Part shown: positions 52,326-62,118 of the stretch, one piece after another
Layout: each line of letters begins with the position of its first letter
How positions within the stretch are numbered: the stretch's first letter is position 1
Assembly (NCBI GenBank): GCA_029213065.1
Contig: JARGPH010000010.1
Coordinates: 97,740-161,739, forward strand
Source of the DNA: Verrucomicrobiales bacterium
GTDB lineage: Bacteria > Verrucomicrobiota > Verrucomicrobiia > Verrucomicrobiales > DEV007
DNA length: 64,000 nucleotides
Direction: 5' to 3'
Position numbers and translations under genes: made by a program
Notes under the pieces: model-generated
Told to the model about the DNA's origin: nothing
The model's database searches: none
What the model saw: the letters and a program-made list of their open reading frames with translations, nothing else

Positions 52326-53045
52326 TCAGCCCCGCTGAGGCTGTGCCATGACGACTTCCTCGTAGGGCTGGATGACGACAAATCCATCGCCTTTGAACTG
52401 CATCTGGAAAGACTCCCCGCTTCCGCGGCCCACGAAGGTTCTCAGTGAAATGTCCTTTTTGAACTCGGGCGATAAATTCCCCGACCAGGCGATTGTCGCG
52501 TTCGGATCGGTGCACACCGGCGAATCGGGGGTGACCCGCAAGGTGACCGGCTCGTAGTGGGAGGTGAAGGCGATCATCCCCGTCCCCTGCAGCCGCACGT
52601 TGAAAAGCCCGCCCGCGAGCATCGCCCCGAGCTTTTTCATCATTGTGATTTTGTAATCAATTGTCGGTTCAAAGGCGAGAAGGTCGTTTCCATTGACGAC
52701 GATTTCCTCTCCCTGAAGATTCACGATGATGATTTTCTTACCGGAATCGGCGAGATACACCTGCCCCCGGCCTTCCGCCTTCGTCAAACTGGCGCCTTCA
52801 CCGGTCATCGCTTTTTTGAGCAAATTCCCCACGCCCTGCTCGAGAACCCCTTCGCGTTTGAATTTCACCTCTCCCCGGTAGGCGACCATGGACCCCATTT
52901 TCGTCCAGATCATCCCGTCGAGGTTGAGCTCGAGCATCCGGGGCGTTTCGAGTTCGAAAATCCCCTGCCCTCGATCCCGCTGAGCGGAGGCTTCGATGAA
53001 TTCCTGAAGCGAGTAACGGGCGGGTGTCGAAGAAGCGGTATCCAT
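52326..53045 (-). CDS. AIM24/TIGR00266 family protein
   Basis: A 239-residue protein with the all-beta AIM24 fold: ELNLDGMIWTKMGSMVAYRG near residue 40, then MTGEGASLTKAEGRGQVYLA and LRTFVGRGSGESFQMQF toward the end. The family occurs in bacteria and mitochondria, without a firm function. The 23 residues at the end (MQFKGDGFVVIQPYEEVV) are typical of the family. No signal peptide, so probably cytosolic. It stands alone, divergent from infA. Confidence 0.85.
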   Translation of the reverse strand: MDTASSTPARYSLQEFIEASAQRDRGQGIFELETPRMLELNLDGMIWTKMGSMVAYRGEVKFKREGVLEQGVGNLLKKAMTGEGASLTKAEGRGQVYLADSGKKIIIVNLQGEEIVVNGNDLLAFEPTIDYKITMMKKLGAMLAGGLFNVRLQGTGMIAFTSHYEPVTLRVTPDSPVCTDPNATIAWSGNLSPEFKKDISLRTFVGRGSGESFQMQFKGDGFVVIQPYEEVVMAQPQRG

Positions 53046-53204
53046 AATAGTTAAGCGAAATTAACGGTTTCCTTCCATATTTGCGAGACAGATTCGCAAC
53101 AAAACAGGCACAAATACGGAAACTCGGCCTGTAATCCCCGTAAACGCCAGAAAAAACACTTCTCAAATGCGAGAATTGAGCGATGTTGTATGCTCAGAAA
53201 AATT

Positions 53205-53561
53205 ATGGCTTCAGACGACGATACAGTAGAATTAGAAGGAACGATTCACACCGTTCTCCCGGGTACGATGTTCCGGGTTGAACTTGAAAACGGGCACCTG
53301 GTTCTAGCTCACATTTCCGGTAAAATGCGTAAGCGATTCATTCGTCTCGTTGCCGGTGACAAAGTGAAGATCGAGATGTCTCCCTACGATACGGAAAAAG
53401 CCCGTATCGTTTACCGTGTCGATTCCCGAAACAATCGTCAGGGTCACCCCGGCAAACGTCGCTCTCCCCGCAGCATGGCCCGCCCCGGTCAGCCCAAGAA
53501 AAGAGCGAAACCGAACCTCACGCCACGTCGTGGCAGTGGTGGTCCGAAGAAGAAAAAGTAG
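53205..53561 (+). CDS. infA: Translation initiation factor IF-1 with basic C-terminal extension
   Basis: A 118-residue protein from MASDDD. Residues 7-75 form the S1/OB-fold of IF-1 ([53 protein letters not shown]). This is the 30S A-site factor that assists initiation. The usual protein ends at about residue 72; here about 45 further residues are rich in Arg, Lys, Pro and Gly ([12 protein letters not shown], then [12 protein letters not shown]). The tail may bind rRNA. The internal ATG was chosen because MLRKI before it is absent in other IF-1 proteins. The gene is outside any ribosomal operon. Confidence 0.92.
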   Translation: MASDDDTVELEGTIHTVLPGTMFRVELENGHLVLAHISGKMRKRFIRLVAGDKVKIEMSPYDTEKARIVYRVDSRNNRQGHPGKRRSPRSMARPGQPKKRAKPNLTPRRGSGGPKKKK

Positions 53562-53750
53562 TCATTGCTGCTTTTTCAGTAAGCGGACACGGTCGGGCAA
53601 TGTGGCAGCGAGCGCCAGCGAGTGGAATTCGCGGGCTTCGAGCTGCGTTGTCTCAATCGAACACCCTTCCCCGCGAACGGATGGGCTTCGGGAGCCACTC
53701 GTTGGCACTCGCCGCCACGTGGTTGCGGGAACCCGGTGCGGCACACTGAA

Positions 53751-54296
53751 ATGAAGGATTACTTTGCTATCCTCAATCTTGAACCGGCACTGGTCCTCCC
53801 GACTTCGGATGTCGAAGCGGCCTGGCGCGCTCTGAATGACACGAGCGCCGATTCCGGCGAATCCTCTTCGGATTGGAACGAGGCGAGAAGCGTTCTTTCC
53901 GACGATGTCCGGCGGCTCGAGCACTGGCTCAAGCTGAAAGCACCGGACGAACCGGCCGACCGCTCGATCGATCCGTCTTTGATGGACCTTTTCTCGGCGA
54001 TCGGGCCGGCAATTGCCACGACCGAAGACGTCATCGCCCGCCAGAGGACCGCGACCACCGCGCTCGCCAAAGCCCTCCTCACCAAAGAGGCGATCGCAGC
54101 ACAACTCCAGATTCAGGAAATGCTCGGGAAAACCGGCGCGGCGAAAAACGGACTCATTGCCGAATTCCCCCGATTTGAAGAGGAAGCGGCTCAGGGTAAC
54201 TTTGCTTCAGCAAGCCGGGCCCTCGGTCAGTTGAAATTTTTGAAACGGTGGGAGGAACAGTGTCAGGAAAAGCTCCTCGGCCTGATCCATTCGTAA
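53751..54296 (+). CDS. HscB-like co-chaperone lacking the HPD motif
   Basis: A 181-residue protein with the HscB plan: an N-terminal J-like domain ([20 protein letters not shown]), then a three-helix Fe-S scaffold-binding domain ending in [20 protein letters not shown], close to the HscB ending. At the place of the HPD tripeptide, between helices II and III, the sequence is [14 protein letters not shown], so the motif that stimulates Hsp70 ATPase is missing. The downstream gene, 14 bp away, encodes Hsp70, as in hscBA. The ATG at 53751 gives the family N-terminus; the upstream 43 codons are not conserved. Confidence 0.72.
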   Translation: MKDYFAILNLEPALVLPTSDVEAAWRALNDTSADSGESSSDWNEARSVLSDDVRRLEHWLKLKAPDEPADRSIDPSLMDLFSAIGPAIATTEDVIARQRTATTALAKALLTKEAIAAQLQIQEMLGKTGAAKNGLIAEFPRFEEEAAQGNFASASRALGQLKFLKRWEEQCQEKLLGLIHS

Positions 54297-54310
54297 CCCC
54301 TTTTTGCAAC

Positions 54311-56119
54311 ATGGAAGAAGATCTCATCATCGGCATCGACCTCGGAACGACGAACTCGCTCATCGGAGTGGTCGATTCGGGGTTCCCTATCATCCTCGCT
54401 GACGAAGAGAAAGAACGGCTCACGCCCTCTTCGGTTTCCTACCTCCCCGACGGGAAAATCCTCGTGGGCCGGGAATCGTCACGGGTGAGGACTCTCCACC
54501 CGACCCGGAGCATCGACTCGGTGAAACGATTCATGGGCCGGCCGGCATCGGACCTCACCGCTGAGGAACTCGATTCCAGTCTCCTCACTTTCAAAAAGGG
54601 CGAGGCGGACGAACTTTCCATCAAGATCGACGAGGAACTTTCGGTCACCCCCGTCGAAGTCTCCGCCGAAATTCTGAAACGTCTCAAGCGGATCGCGGAA
54701 GACGCACTTGAGACGGAGGTTCACCGGGCAGTGATCACGGTCCCCGCCTACTTCAACAACAGCCAGCGCGAAGCGACCAAACTGGCCGCGGAGAAAGCGG
54801 GCCTTTCCGTTGCGAGAATTATCAACGAACCGACCGCTGCGGCTCTCGCCTACGGACTCGACAAATCGGACGAGCATTCAACCATCGCGGTCTACGATCT
54901 CGGCGGAGGGACTTTTGACCTCTCCGTTTTGCAACTGAAGGAAGGGCTCTTCGAAGTGATCTCGACGGCGGGAGACACCCGGCTCGGCGGCGATGATTTC
55001 GACGGGGCCATCGCCGATTTTATCAGGACCGAACTGAATCTTGACGAGCTCACCGACGCTGAGTCAGTCACGATCAGCGCCGCCGCGCGCGAGGCAAAAG
55101 AATCACTCAGCACCGCGGAAACGCACATGATTCGACTGCCCTTTCTCCGCGACGGGGAAAGCTTCGAGCTGGAGATGACACGGGATCAGCTCGAATCAAT
55201 TCTCACCCCGATTTTGAAACGGACCCGCGCCATCTGTGAACGGGCCTTTGCCGAGGCCGCGAACAAGGGCGCGAAGGCGATTGACCACCTCATTCTCGTG
55301 GGAGGCAGCACGCGCACGCCTCTGGTGCAGAGAAAACTCAAGGAATGGTTCGAGCTCGAACCGAATATCAGCCAGCACCCTGACGAAGCGATCGCTCTCG
55401 GCGCGGCGATTCAGGCGGGGATGCTCTGCGGGCGGATTCGTCAGGTCATCCTTGTCGATGTCACCCCGCTCTCGCTCGGCATTGAAACCTTCGGCGGGCT
55501 CATGAATGTCATCATTCCGCGCAACTCGACGATCCCGACGAAGGCCGGCGAGATGTTCACGAATGCGGTCGACCATCAGAAATCGATGGCGATCCGGGTG
55601 CTCCAGGGAGAGCGCGAACTGGCAAAGGACAACTGGCTCCTCGGCGAGGTCGCGGTTCCTTTCACCCCCGGTGCCAAAGGGAAAGCCCGTGTCGGCGTGC
55701 AATTTTCAATCGACTCCGACGGGATTCTCGAAGTCCTCGCAAGAGACACGGAAACGGGAGAGGATCATCTTCTCGAAATCCGGAATGCCGCCGTCGATGT
55801 CGATGATGAGAAGGTCGAGAAAATGGTCAGCGAATCGATCGACTACGCCTTTGATGACATGAACGAGCGCATTCTCGTCGAGGCAAGAATGAAAAGCGCC
55901 GAGCTCCTTCCCGCAGTCGAAAGTGCCCTCGAACAAATCGCTGACCGACTCAGTCCGGAGGAAGTGCAATCGATTAAAGAAGCCGCAGATGCAGTGCAGT
56001 CGCTGATCGATTCTGAAACATCTGACGCCAACGCTCTCAAGGCGGCGAATCGCAATCTTGATGAAGCGACCCAGACGCTCGCGGCAGCGCTGGTTGAAGC
56101 GGCCTTCGACGCGATTTAA
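54311..56119 (+). CDS. hscA: Hsp70 family chaperone, HscA/DnaK-like
   Basis: A 602-residue Hsp70. The ATPase domain has [40 protein letters not shown] and [11 protein letters not shown]. The substrate-binding domain follows from about residue 385 ([19 protein letters not shown], then [15 protein letters not shown]) with a helical lid. The EEVD-type DnaK tail is missing and the length is near HscA (616). Pairing with an HscB-like gene suggests a role in Fe-S cluster delivery. No other isc genes are nearby, so this rests on the pair only. Confidence 0.85.
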   Translation: MEEDLIIGIDLGTTNSLIGVVDSGFPIILADEEKERLTPSSVSYLPDGKILVGRESSRVRTLHPTRSIDSVKRFMGRPASDLTAEELDSSLLTFKKGEADELSIKIDEELSVTPVEVSAEILKRLKRIAEDALETEVHRAVITVPAYFNNSQREATKLAAEKAGLSVARIINEPTAAALAYGLDKSDEHSTIAVYDLGGGTFDLSVLQLKEGLFEVISTAGDTRLGGDDFDGAIADFIRTELNLDELTDAESVTISAAAREAKESLSTAETHMIRLPFLRDGESFELEMTRDQLESILTPILKRTRAICERAFAEAANKGAKAIDHLILVGGSTRTPLVQRKLKEWFELEPNISQHPDEAIALGAAIQAGMLCGRIRQVILVDVTPLSLGIETFGGLMNVIIPRNSTIPTKAGEMFTNAVDHQKSMAIRVLQGERELAKDNWLLGEVAVPFTPGAKGKARVGVQFSIDSDGILEVLARDTETGEDHLLEIRNAAVDVDDEKVEKMVSESIDYAFDDMNERILVEARMKSAELLPAVESALEQIADRLSPEEVQSIKEAADAVQSLIDSETSDANALKAANRNLDEATQTLAAALVEAAFDAI

Positions 56120-56315
56120 GAACCGCACCCGGGAGGTGTTTGAAAACGTTTCTCCATTTCGATGTCACAATGTGAGGTCGAAATCGCAATGATAGGCACC
56201 CCCGTCGGTTTCTTCTCAAGGTTCTTTCGTTTTCAATTGAACTGAAAGGCGAATCCGTCATAAAATCCCGCCAGGCAACCCCTGTCTCCCCCTGCCCCCG
56301 GGGGGAATTACCAAG

Positions 56316-58307
56316 ATGGAAGAGAAATTCAATCAACTCAAGCAATCCCCCGAAGACTGGGAACTGCGCACCACCCTCGCCCGTGAACTGTACGAGGCGG
56401 AAGACTATGCCCGTGCCTCTGAAGTGCTTCTCGAAGCTCCCGAAATCCCGGGAGATGAAGACAATATTATTTTCGCGGCAACCATCATCGGGGCCACCGA
56501 TGTCGACACCGCCCTTTCACTTCTGGACCACTTTGTCGCGAGTCACAGCGAAACAGAAGCGATCGCAACCCTCCGAAGTCACTTCGTGCCACAGGAGGAG
56601 GAGGAAATCGCAGTGGCAAAGGAAGCACCGGCCGTGAAAGAATCCGTCGCCGTTCCCATTGCCCCCACGAAATTGCGCCCTCCGGGGTCCGAGGATGAAG
56701 AAACAGAGGACGCACCGTTCCTCACTTCAACCGTGACTGGTGCCGTCGCAACCGCTGTGCCGGTCGCAGCCGTCACCGAAGCGGCCGAACCGGGTGAAGA
56801 GCATGAAGTCACCGAAGGCGGCACAGGGGAACGTTCCTTTATTGTCGGCGAAGGGGAATCGGTTAAAGCCGCCGGGAAAGGCTCGGATGCGAAGGAAAAA
56901 CTGAGCGCGATCCTCGCAGCGGTGATCTTACACATGATCGCCATTGCCGCTCTCGCGACCTGGGCGCTCTCCGGTCCGCCCAATCCCCCGCCCCAGATCT
57001 CGGTGTCATCCATGGCAGTGACTGATGACTCGGATATGGACAACGAGACCGTCAAAAAATTTCAGCAGAAAACAGCGGCGGCAGCGACCTCCGCTCAGCC
57101 GGTTATTTCGAGTTCCGCGTTTTCAAATTTCGCGGTTCCTGACACTTTTGATCCTAACGCAAACCTCACAATGGTGGCGATGTCCAGCAGCGACTCCGGC
57201 TTCGGCATGTCGATGAGCGGATTCGGGGACGTCTCCAATATGGGATCGATTCCCGCGGGAATGCGCTCACGTTGCTCGATGTCCCAGCGCATGAAACGCC
57301 TTCGTGAAAGCGGCGGTGAAGATCGCGCCGAGCGGGCGGTTCGCGACGGCCTCGAATTCCTGACAAGCCAACAAAATGAGGACGGATCTTTTGGTGAGGA
57401 CTACCAGGCGGCGATGACGGGGCTTTCCCTCCTCGCCTACCTCGGGCACTGCGAAACCCCGGAATCCCCCAAGTTCGGTGATGCCGTCGTCAATGCCGCT
57501 CTTTTCCTGATGGACAAGGCGCTGAAAAATGACGGTCTCATCACCAACGGCGAGGCGGGGCACCACAACGCCTACGAACACTCGATCGCAACCTATGCGC
57601 TCTCCGAGCTCTACACGATGACCAAAGAAAGCGGCAAAGAGATTCCACGTCTTGAGTCAGTTTTGAAAAAATCTGTCGATGTCATCGTCGACTGCCAATC
57701 CAAAGAGGGCGGTTGGCCCTACTACGGCCACAAAGGGAAAGAGTACGGCCCGACCGGAGGCCATGACGACATGTCGGTCTCGGGATGGTCAATTCAGGCG
57801 CTCAAAGCGGCCTACAACACCGGCCGGAAATTTTCAGGAGTTGACAGAGCTCTCGATAAGGCGGTCGAAGATTACCTTCCCAGCATTCAGGATCAGGTTG
57901 GCGCGTTCAAGTATTCGCCCAAGGACGCCAAAGGAAAACAGTCCCTCACCGGAGCAGCGCTTCTTGCGATGCAAATCTGGAAAGGCACCAATTCCCCTAC
58001 CTATGACAAAGGATTTAAGTATCTCGTCGACAGAACCCAGAACCCCGGTGTTCCCAGTGATTTCTACGAGCCCTACTATAACACCCAGGTCTTCTTCATG
58101 GCCGAGGGCAAGGAATGGGAGAACTACAATAAGAAATTCCAGCCCAAGCTCCTCGATGCACAGAACGAAGACGGCTCCTGGAGCAACAACACGCGCGGCA
58201 AAAAAGACGGAAAAATCCTCAACGCCGCCTGGGCTATTCTCATGCTGGAGGTTTACTACCGCTACCTGCCGACAACCGACAAGGTGGAAGGCCTCAACGC
58301 GCAGTAA
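56316..58307 (+). CDS. Membrane-anchored protein with TPR-like and cyclase-repeat domains
   Basis: A 663-residue protein in three parts. Residues 1-90 form a TPR-like helical region (LARELYEAEDYARASEVLLE). A disordered acidic stretch rich in Ala, Val and Glu leads to a single membrane segment (about 205-222, LAAVILHMIAIAALATWAL). The outer part (about 345-650) has squalene-cyclase/prenyltransferase-type alpha-alpha barrel repeats: QNEDGSFGEDY, SKEGGWPYYGH and QNEDGSWSNN. The cyclase DxDD motif is not seen, so it is unlikely to be a terpene cyclase. Proteins of this type are widespread in PVC bacteria; the role is unknown. Confidence 0.75.
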   Translation: MEEKFNQLKQSPEDWELRTTLARELYEAEDYARASEVLLEAPEIPGDEDNIIFAATIIGATDVDTALSLLDHFVASHSETEAIATLRSHFVPQEEEEIAVAKEAPAVKESVAVPIAPTKLRPPGSEDEETEDAPFLTSTVTGAVATAVPVAAVTEAAEPGEEHEVTEGGTGERSFIVGEGESVKAAGKGSDAKEKLSAILAAVILHMIAIAALATWALSGPPNPPPQISVSSMAVTDDSDMDNETVKKFQQKTAAAATSAQPVISSSAFSNFAVPDTFDPNANLTMVAMSSSDSGFGMSMSGFGDVSNMGSIPAGMRSRCSMSQRMKRLRESGGEDRAERAVRDGLEFLTSQQNEDGSFGEDYQAAMTGLSLLAYLGHCETPESPKFGDAVVNAALFLMDKALKNDGLITNGEAGHHNAYEHSIATYALSELYTMTKESGKEIPRLESVLKKSVDVIVDCQSKEGGWPYYGHKGKEYGPTGGHDDMSVSGWSIQALKAAYNTGRKFSGVDRALDKAVEDYLPSIQDQVGAFKYSPKDAKGKQSLTGAALLAMQIWKGTNSPTYDKGFKYLVDRTQNPGVPSDFYEPYYNTQVFFMAEGKEWENYNKKFQPKLLDAQNEDGSWSNNTRGKKDGKILNAAWAILMLEVYYRYLPTTDKVEGLNAQ

Positions 58308-58345
58308 GGCCGGATTTCAAGAGTGGTTGCACCAAAGCGGGGTGA

Positions 58346-58984
58346 TCACTCGACCTGCCCGGGGAACGGCAATTGCATGCCTCTTTCCCCGATTTCGACC
58401 GGCTCGGGAGTGAGTTGCTGACCCCAGTAGTAAAGGTGGAAAGTCGCGCTGTGCTTTGGAAATGCGTAAATGAGCAACCAGCGGCTAGCAAGAGGTGGCG
58501 CCGCGGGAAGTTGATCGGCGGCCATTAATTCACCGTCCATCGTCAGGTATTCAGGATGCGGGTCACTGCCGTAGCTGATCAGTTTGACCCCGTCGATGAT
58601 CTCGACGTCGTCGATGTCAAAATTCGCGGTGTGCCCCGAAATCGTAAGGTCAACAGCCACGAGGCGGGCCTCAATCGCCGCTTCCGGATCAGGACTGAGG
58701 TAGCTGTAACCGGTGTAATTCCACGCTCCGTTGACCTGCACGGTTCCTCCTCCCAGTCCTGCGGCCTGCTGCTTGGCACGCGCCTGCATCACCTTTTCGA
58801 CGACGATTTTCTGCTCTTCGGGGGTGAGCTGACGTTTCCCGTCCGGCCCCACCGGTGGCAGTGGCGTTGATTTCACCTGCTCCTGAGGCGTTTCGGTTTC
58901 CGTTGTTTCAGAGGGCTCACTGCACGAGGAAAGTAAGAAAGTTCCCACAAGAACGACTGATAGAGAGAAAAGATGACGGTGCAT
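58346..58984 (-). CDS. Lipoprotein of unknown function
   Basis: A 212-residue protein from MHRHLFSLSV with a lipoprotein signal ending FLLSSC (lipobox LSSC). A charged linker (SEPSETTETETPQEQ) is followed by QLTPEEQKIVVEKVMQARAK and a beta-rich domain of about 130 residues. It is probably anchored in the outer membrane or the periplasmic face of the inner membrane. No known family. The open frame extends 14 codons further upstream, but the signal peptide begins at Met15. It converges on the cyclase-repeat gene. Confidence 0.65.
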   Translation of the reverse strand: MHRHLFSLSVVLVGTFLLSSCSEPSETTETETPQEQVKSTPLPPVGPDGKRQLTPEEQKIVVEKVMQARAKQQAAGLGGGTVQVNGAWNYTGYSYLSPDPEAAIEARLVAVDLTISGHTANFDIDDVEIIDGVKLISYGSDPHPEYLTMDGELMAADQLPAAPPLASRWLLIYAFPKHSATFHLYYWGQQLTPEPVEIGERGMQLPFPGQVE

Positions 58985-59395
58985 GGTGTCTGAAATTGTT
59001 TCCGAACCCGAAGCTGTGACTCTCACAACCGGGAAAATGAAGTGAGCGAAAGATGCACAGGGTTGAGGAGGCTTGTAAAGACGGAATGAGGAGGAATTTT
59101 TTGCACAGATTAAAAGGGATCGGAGAGAGATTTACACCGATCCGGCAGAAAGCGCCCGCGCCTATCCCTGTAGGTGAGGGCCGCGACCTCGCTCTTCGAA
59201 CTCTCGCCCACCAACAACCATCCGCCCCGCGCCCCCGGGACGCGGCTACAGCGCCCGAATCAGCCGACCTGCGCCCCGTCATAATCCAAAAGCTTCCCTT
59301 TCATTAGCCCCTTCACAGGGGTAAACTTTGCGATTGAAAAGGTTGCTTAGGCCCCTCCTCAGTCCTTAATTAACCGAATCAACTCTAACAACCCC
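58985..59395. other. 411-bp intergenic region upstream of ribBA
   Basis: No gene is supported. It holds copy 2 of the MITE-like element and a small CCCCT/AGGGG hairpin at 59308-59321. I looked for an FMN riboswitch, expected before ribBA in many bacteria, and did not find its conserved core (AGGGGC..., then the CCGGC(G)GT segment). The promoter of ribBA should lie in the last 80 bp. Confidence 0.6.
59168..59251. repeat. 84-bp MITE-like element, copy 2
   Basis: It begins CTGTAGGTGAGGGCCGCGA and ends CGGGACGCGGCTACAG, so CTGTAG is the perfect inverse of the final CTACAG. The first 34 bp and last 17 bp closely match the element at 32418-32500; the middle differs. Confidence 0.75.
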
Positions 59396-60592
59396 ATGGA
59401 ATTCAGCCCCGTTGCAGACGTCGTTGCCGATATCAAAGCCGGCAAAATGGTGATCATTGTCGATGATGAAGATCGCGAGAACGAAGGCGACCTCATCTGC
59501 GCCGCAGAAAAGATCTCGCCGGAGCACATCAATTTCATGGCGACCCACGGACGCGGCCTGATCTGCGCTCCCATTTTGCCTGCGGCAGCGGATCGACTCG
59601 GGCTCCCCCTCATGGTGCGACGCAACACCGAATCTCACGGGACTAATTTCACCGTCGCGGTCGATGCCGCCGCCGGAGTCACCACCGGGATCAGCGCTTC
59701 AGACCGGGCTCACACCGTCAAGATTCTCGCGAATCCAATGTCCGAGCCGCAGGACCTCGTCCGCCCCGGACACATCCTGCCTTTGCAGGCCAAGATAGGT
59801 GGCGTCCTGAGACGGGCCGGCCACACCGAGGCAGCGGTTGATCTCGCGCGCCTCGCAGGGCTCGAACCGGCCGGTGTCATCTGTGAAATACTCAACGAAG
59901 ACGGCAGCATGGCCCGTCTTCCCCAGCTTTTCGAATTTGCCGCGAAACACGATCTGAGAATCGGAACGATCGAATCCCTTATCGAGTACCGCCGCACCAG
60001 CGAGAAACTGGTCGAGCGGGTCGAGCAGATTAAAATGCCGACCGACTTCGGTGTTTTCGATCTCTACACCTACTCCAGCACTCTCAATCCCGAAGAGCAT
60101 CATCTCGCCCTCGTCAAAGGTGAGATCAATCCCGACGAACCGGTTCTCGTGCGGGTGCACAGCGAATGCCTCACCGGCGATGTCTTTGCCTCACGCCGCT
60201 GTGATTGCGGTGGTCAGCTTCACACCGCCCTCGCCCAGATCGAGGCCGCCGGAAAAGGGGTCCTCGTCTACATGCGCCAGGAGGGTCGCGGCATCGGGCT
60301 CGTCAATAAAATGCATGCCTACAAACTCCAGGAGGAAGGCCTCGACACCGTCGAAGCCAACGAAAAGCTCGGCTTTGGCTCAGACCTTCGCGACTACGGC
60401 ATGGGTGCCCAGATCCTCTACGATGTCGGCGTCAGAAAAATCCGCCTCATGACTAACAATCCGCGAAAAGTTGTCGGGCTCGACGGCCACCATCTTGAGA
60501 TTGTTGAAAAAGTTCCTATCCGGATTGAGCCCAATGCGGATAACGAAAAGTATCTCAGCACGAAGCGCGACAAGCTGGGCCACACCATTTAG
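59396..60592 (+). CDS. ribBA: Bifunctional DHBP synthase / GTP cyclohydrolase II
   Basis: A 398-residue riboflavin enzyme. The N-terminal half (1-205) is 3,4-dihydroxy-2-butanone-4-phosphate synthase: [12 protein letters not shown], the flexible active loop, [16 protein letters not shown] and GHTEAAVDL. The C-terminal half (206-398) is GTP cyclohydrolase II with the zinc site [20 protein letters not shown] (three Cys), catalytic [11 protein letters not shown] and [10 protein letters not shown]. All catalytic residues appear intact, so both entry reactions of riboflavin synthesis are covered. ribH follows after 26 bp, and the two probably share a transcript. Confidence 0.95.
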   Translation: MEFSPVADVVADIKAGKMVIIVDDEDRENEGDLICAAEKISPEHINFMATHGRGLICAPILPAAADRLGLPLMVRRNTESHGTNFTVAVDAAAGVTTGISASDRAHTVKILANPMSEPQDLVRPGHILPLQAKIGGVLRRAGHTEAAVDLARLAGLEPAGVICEILNEDGSMARLPQLFEFAAKHDLRIGTIESLIEYRRTSEKLVERVEQIKMPTDFGVFDLYTYSSTLNPEEHHLALVKGEINPDEPVLVRVHSECLTGDVFASRRCDCGGQLHTALAQIEAAGKGVLVYMRQEGRGIGLVNKMHAYKLQEEGLDTVEANEKLGFGSDLRDYGMGAQILYDVGVRKIRLMTNNPRKVVGLDGHHLEIVEKVPIRIEPNADNEKYLSTKRDKLGHTI

Positions 60593-60618
60593 TTCTCTTT
60601 TTCATCACCACATTTCCT

Positions 60619-61107
60619 ATGTCAAAATCCGCTCCCGCCACACCTTCGCCAACGCAACAGTCCGGCAAGGTCACCATCGTCGCCTCGCTCTACAACAACA
60701 CTTATACCGATGCGCTCGTGAAGTCGGCGACAGAGACGCTGGCAAAACTCGCTCCCGACCTCAAACTTGAGATCACCCGGGTTCCCGGTGCCTTCGAAAT
60801 CCCTGTCGTGGTCGAAGCCGCCGCCTGCGGGGAAGAGCAGCCGCTCGCGATCATCGCGCTCGGCGTCATCATCCGCGGATCGACCGCCCACGCCGATCTC
60901 ATCGCCGATTCGATCACCAAATCTCTACAGGAAACGAGCGTTTCCCATCTCGTCCCCGTCATTCACGAAGTCCTTCTCGTTGAAAACGCCGAGCAGGCGG
61001 AGGCGCGCTCACTGGGCGACGAATTGAATCGCGGACGCGAAGCTGCTGAAGCCGCCGTGGCGATGATTCAGGTGATGGCCTCAATGGATTTTTCGTCCGC
61101 TCTTTAA
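60619..61107 (+). CDS. ribH: Lumazine synthase
   Basis: A 162-residue enzyme that condenses the two products of the upstream pathway to 6,7-dimethyl-8-ribityllumazine. Family motifs are visible: YNNTYTDALVKSA, VPGAFEIPVVVEAA, IALGVIIRGSTAHADLI and PVIHEVLLVENAEQAEAR. Catalytic His is in GSTAHADL. In the phosphate-binding loop GSTAHADLI, Ser-Thr and His match; the usual Phe/Trp-x-Asn near the N-terminus is YNNTYT. The length is usual. The first 18 residues are a Ser/Pro-rich extension. Confidence 0.95.
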   Translation: MSKSAPATPSPTQQSGKVTIVASLYNNTYTDALVKSATETLAKLAPDLKLEITRVPGAFEIPVVVEAAACGEEQPLAIIALGVIIRGSTAHADLIADSITKSLQETSVSHLVPVIHEVLLVENAEQAEARSLGDELNRGREAAEAAVAMIQVMASMDFSSAL

Positions 61108-61127
61108 GACTTCTAACAAAAGCCTCA

Positions 61128-62084
61128 ATGACCGACAAAATCGTATTTCTCGATCTCGCGACGACGAACCGCGGCGACCTCGATTTCTCCGAACTCGAAA
61201 AGCTCGGGACACTCGTGACCTATCCCATGACCGCGCCGGACGAAGTCGCTGAAAGGATTAAGGATGCAGACATCGTCCTTTCCAATAAAGTGGTCCTCAA
61301 CGCCGAAGCGATGAGCAGCGCTGCCAATCTGAAACTGATTCAGGTCGTCGCCACAGGGGTCAACAACATCGATCTCGAAGCGGCAAAAGAGCGCGAACTC
61401 GCGGTCTGCAATGTAGCGGGATACAGCACCGAGGCGGTCGCTCAACACGTCTTTGCCAGTCTCCTCAATCTCGCATCCAATGTTCATCGCTTTGCCGCAG
61501 AACCGGAAAAGTGGGCGGAGTCCCCTATTTTCACCCGCCTCGATTATCCCGTCGCGGAACTGAGCGGAAAAACTCTCGGCATCGTCGGCTTCGGCTCGAT
61601 CGGTAAAGCGGTCGCCCGGATCGGTAAAGCCTTCGGTATGGAAGTGATCGCCTACGGACGCGAGGGTTCAAGCAACTCCGGTGAAGTCCCGCGCCTCTCA
61701 CCCGAAGCCTTCTTCGCCGCATCGGAGGTCGTCACCCTTCACTGCCCTCTCACCGAGGACACCAAAGAGCTCATCAATGCGAAGACCTTGAATTTGATGA
61801 AGCCGAATGCGATTTTGATCAACACCGGCCGGGGAGATCTTATCGATGAAGCCGCCCTTGTCGACGCCTTGAAAAACGGCACCATTGCCGCAGCGGCGAT
61901 TGACGTGCTCACACCGGAGCCGCCGCCGGCAGACCATCCTTTCCTCACCGCAGGGCTCGACAATCTCTTCATCACCCCGCACACCGCCTGGAGCGCAAAG
62001 GAAGCCCGACAGCGATTGCTCAACGGAGTCGTCGAAAACATCAAGGCATTCAGGAACGGCGAGCAGATCAACCGCGTCGTTTAA
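61128..62084 (+). CDS. D-2-hydroxyacid dehydrogenase, hydroxypyruvate-reductase-like
   Basis: A 318-residue NAD(P)-dependent dehydrogenase. The nucleotide-binding motif is LGIVGFGSIGKAVARIGKAF; the catalytic residues are Arg in INTGRGDLID, Glu in LTPEPPPADHP and His in ITPHTAWSA. This D-isomer-specific family covers glycerate, lactate and hydroxypyruvate substrates; the sequence is closest to the glycerate/hydroxypyruvate type, which is my judgement from the overall pattern. It starts 20 bp after ribH and may be in the same transcription unit. Confidence 0.9.
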   Translation: MTDKIVFLDLATTNRGDLDFSELEKLGTLVTYPMTAPDEVAERIKDADIVLSNKVVLNAEAMSSAANLKLIQVVATGVNNIDLEAAKERELAVCNVAGYSTEAVAQHVFASLLNLASNVHRFAAEPEKWAESPIFTRLDYPVAELSGKTLGIVGFGSIGKAVARIGKAFGMEVIAYGREGSSNSGEVPRLSPEAFFAASEVVTLHCPLTEDTKELINAKTLNLMKPNAILINTGRGDLIDEAALVDALKNGTIAAAAIDVLTPEPPPADHPFLTAGLDNLFITPHTAWSAKEARQRLLNGVVENIKAFRNGEQINRVV

Positions 62085-62118
62085 GGAGAAGGTTGGGAAT
62101 CGCCCCTGACAATCGCTC

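Noticed and set aside
59300..59395. FMN riboswitch before ribBA
   Set aside because: The conserved core and helices of the RFN element are absent; only a small CCCCT/AGGGG hairpin is found.
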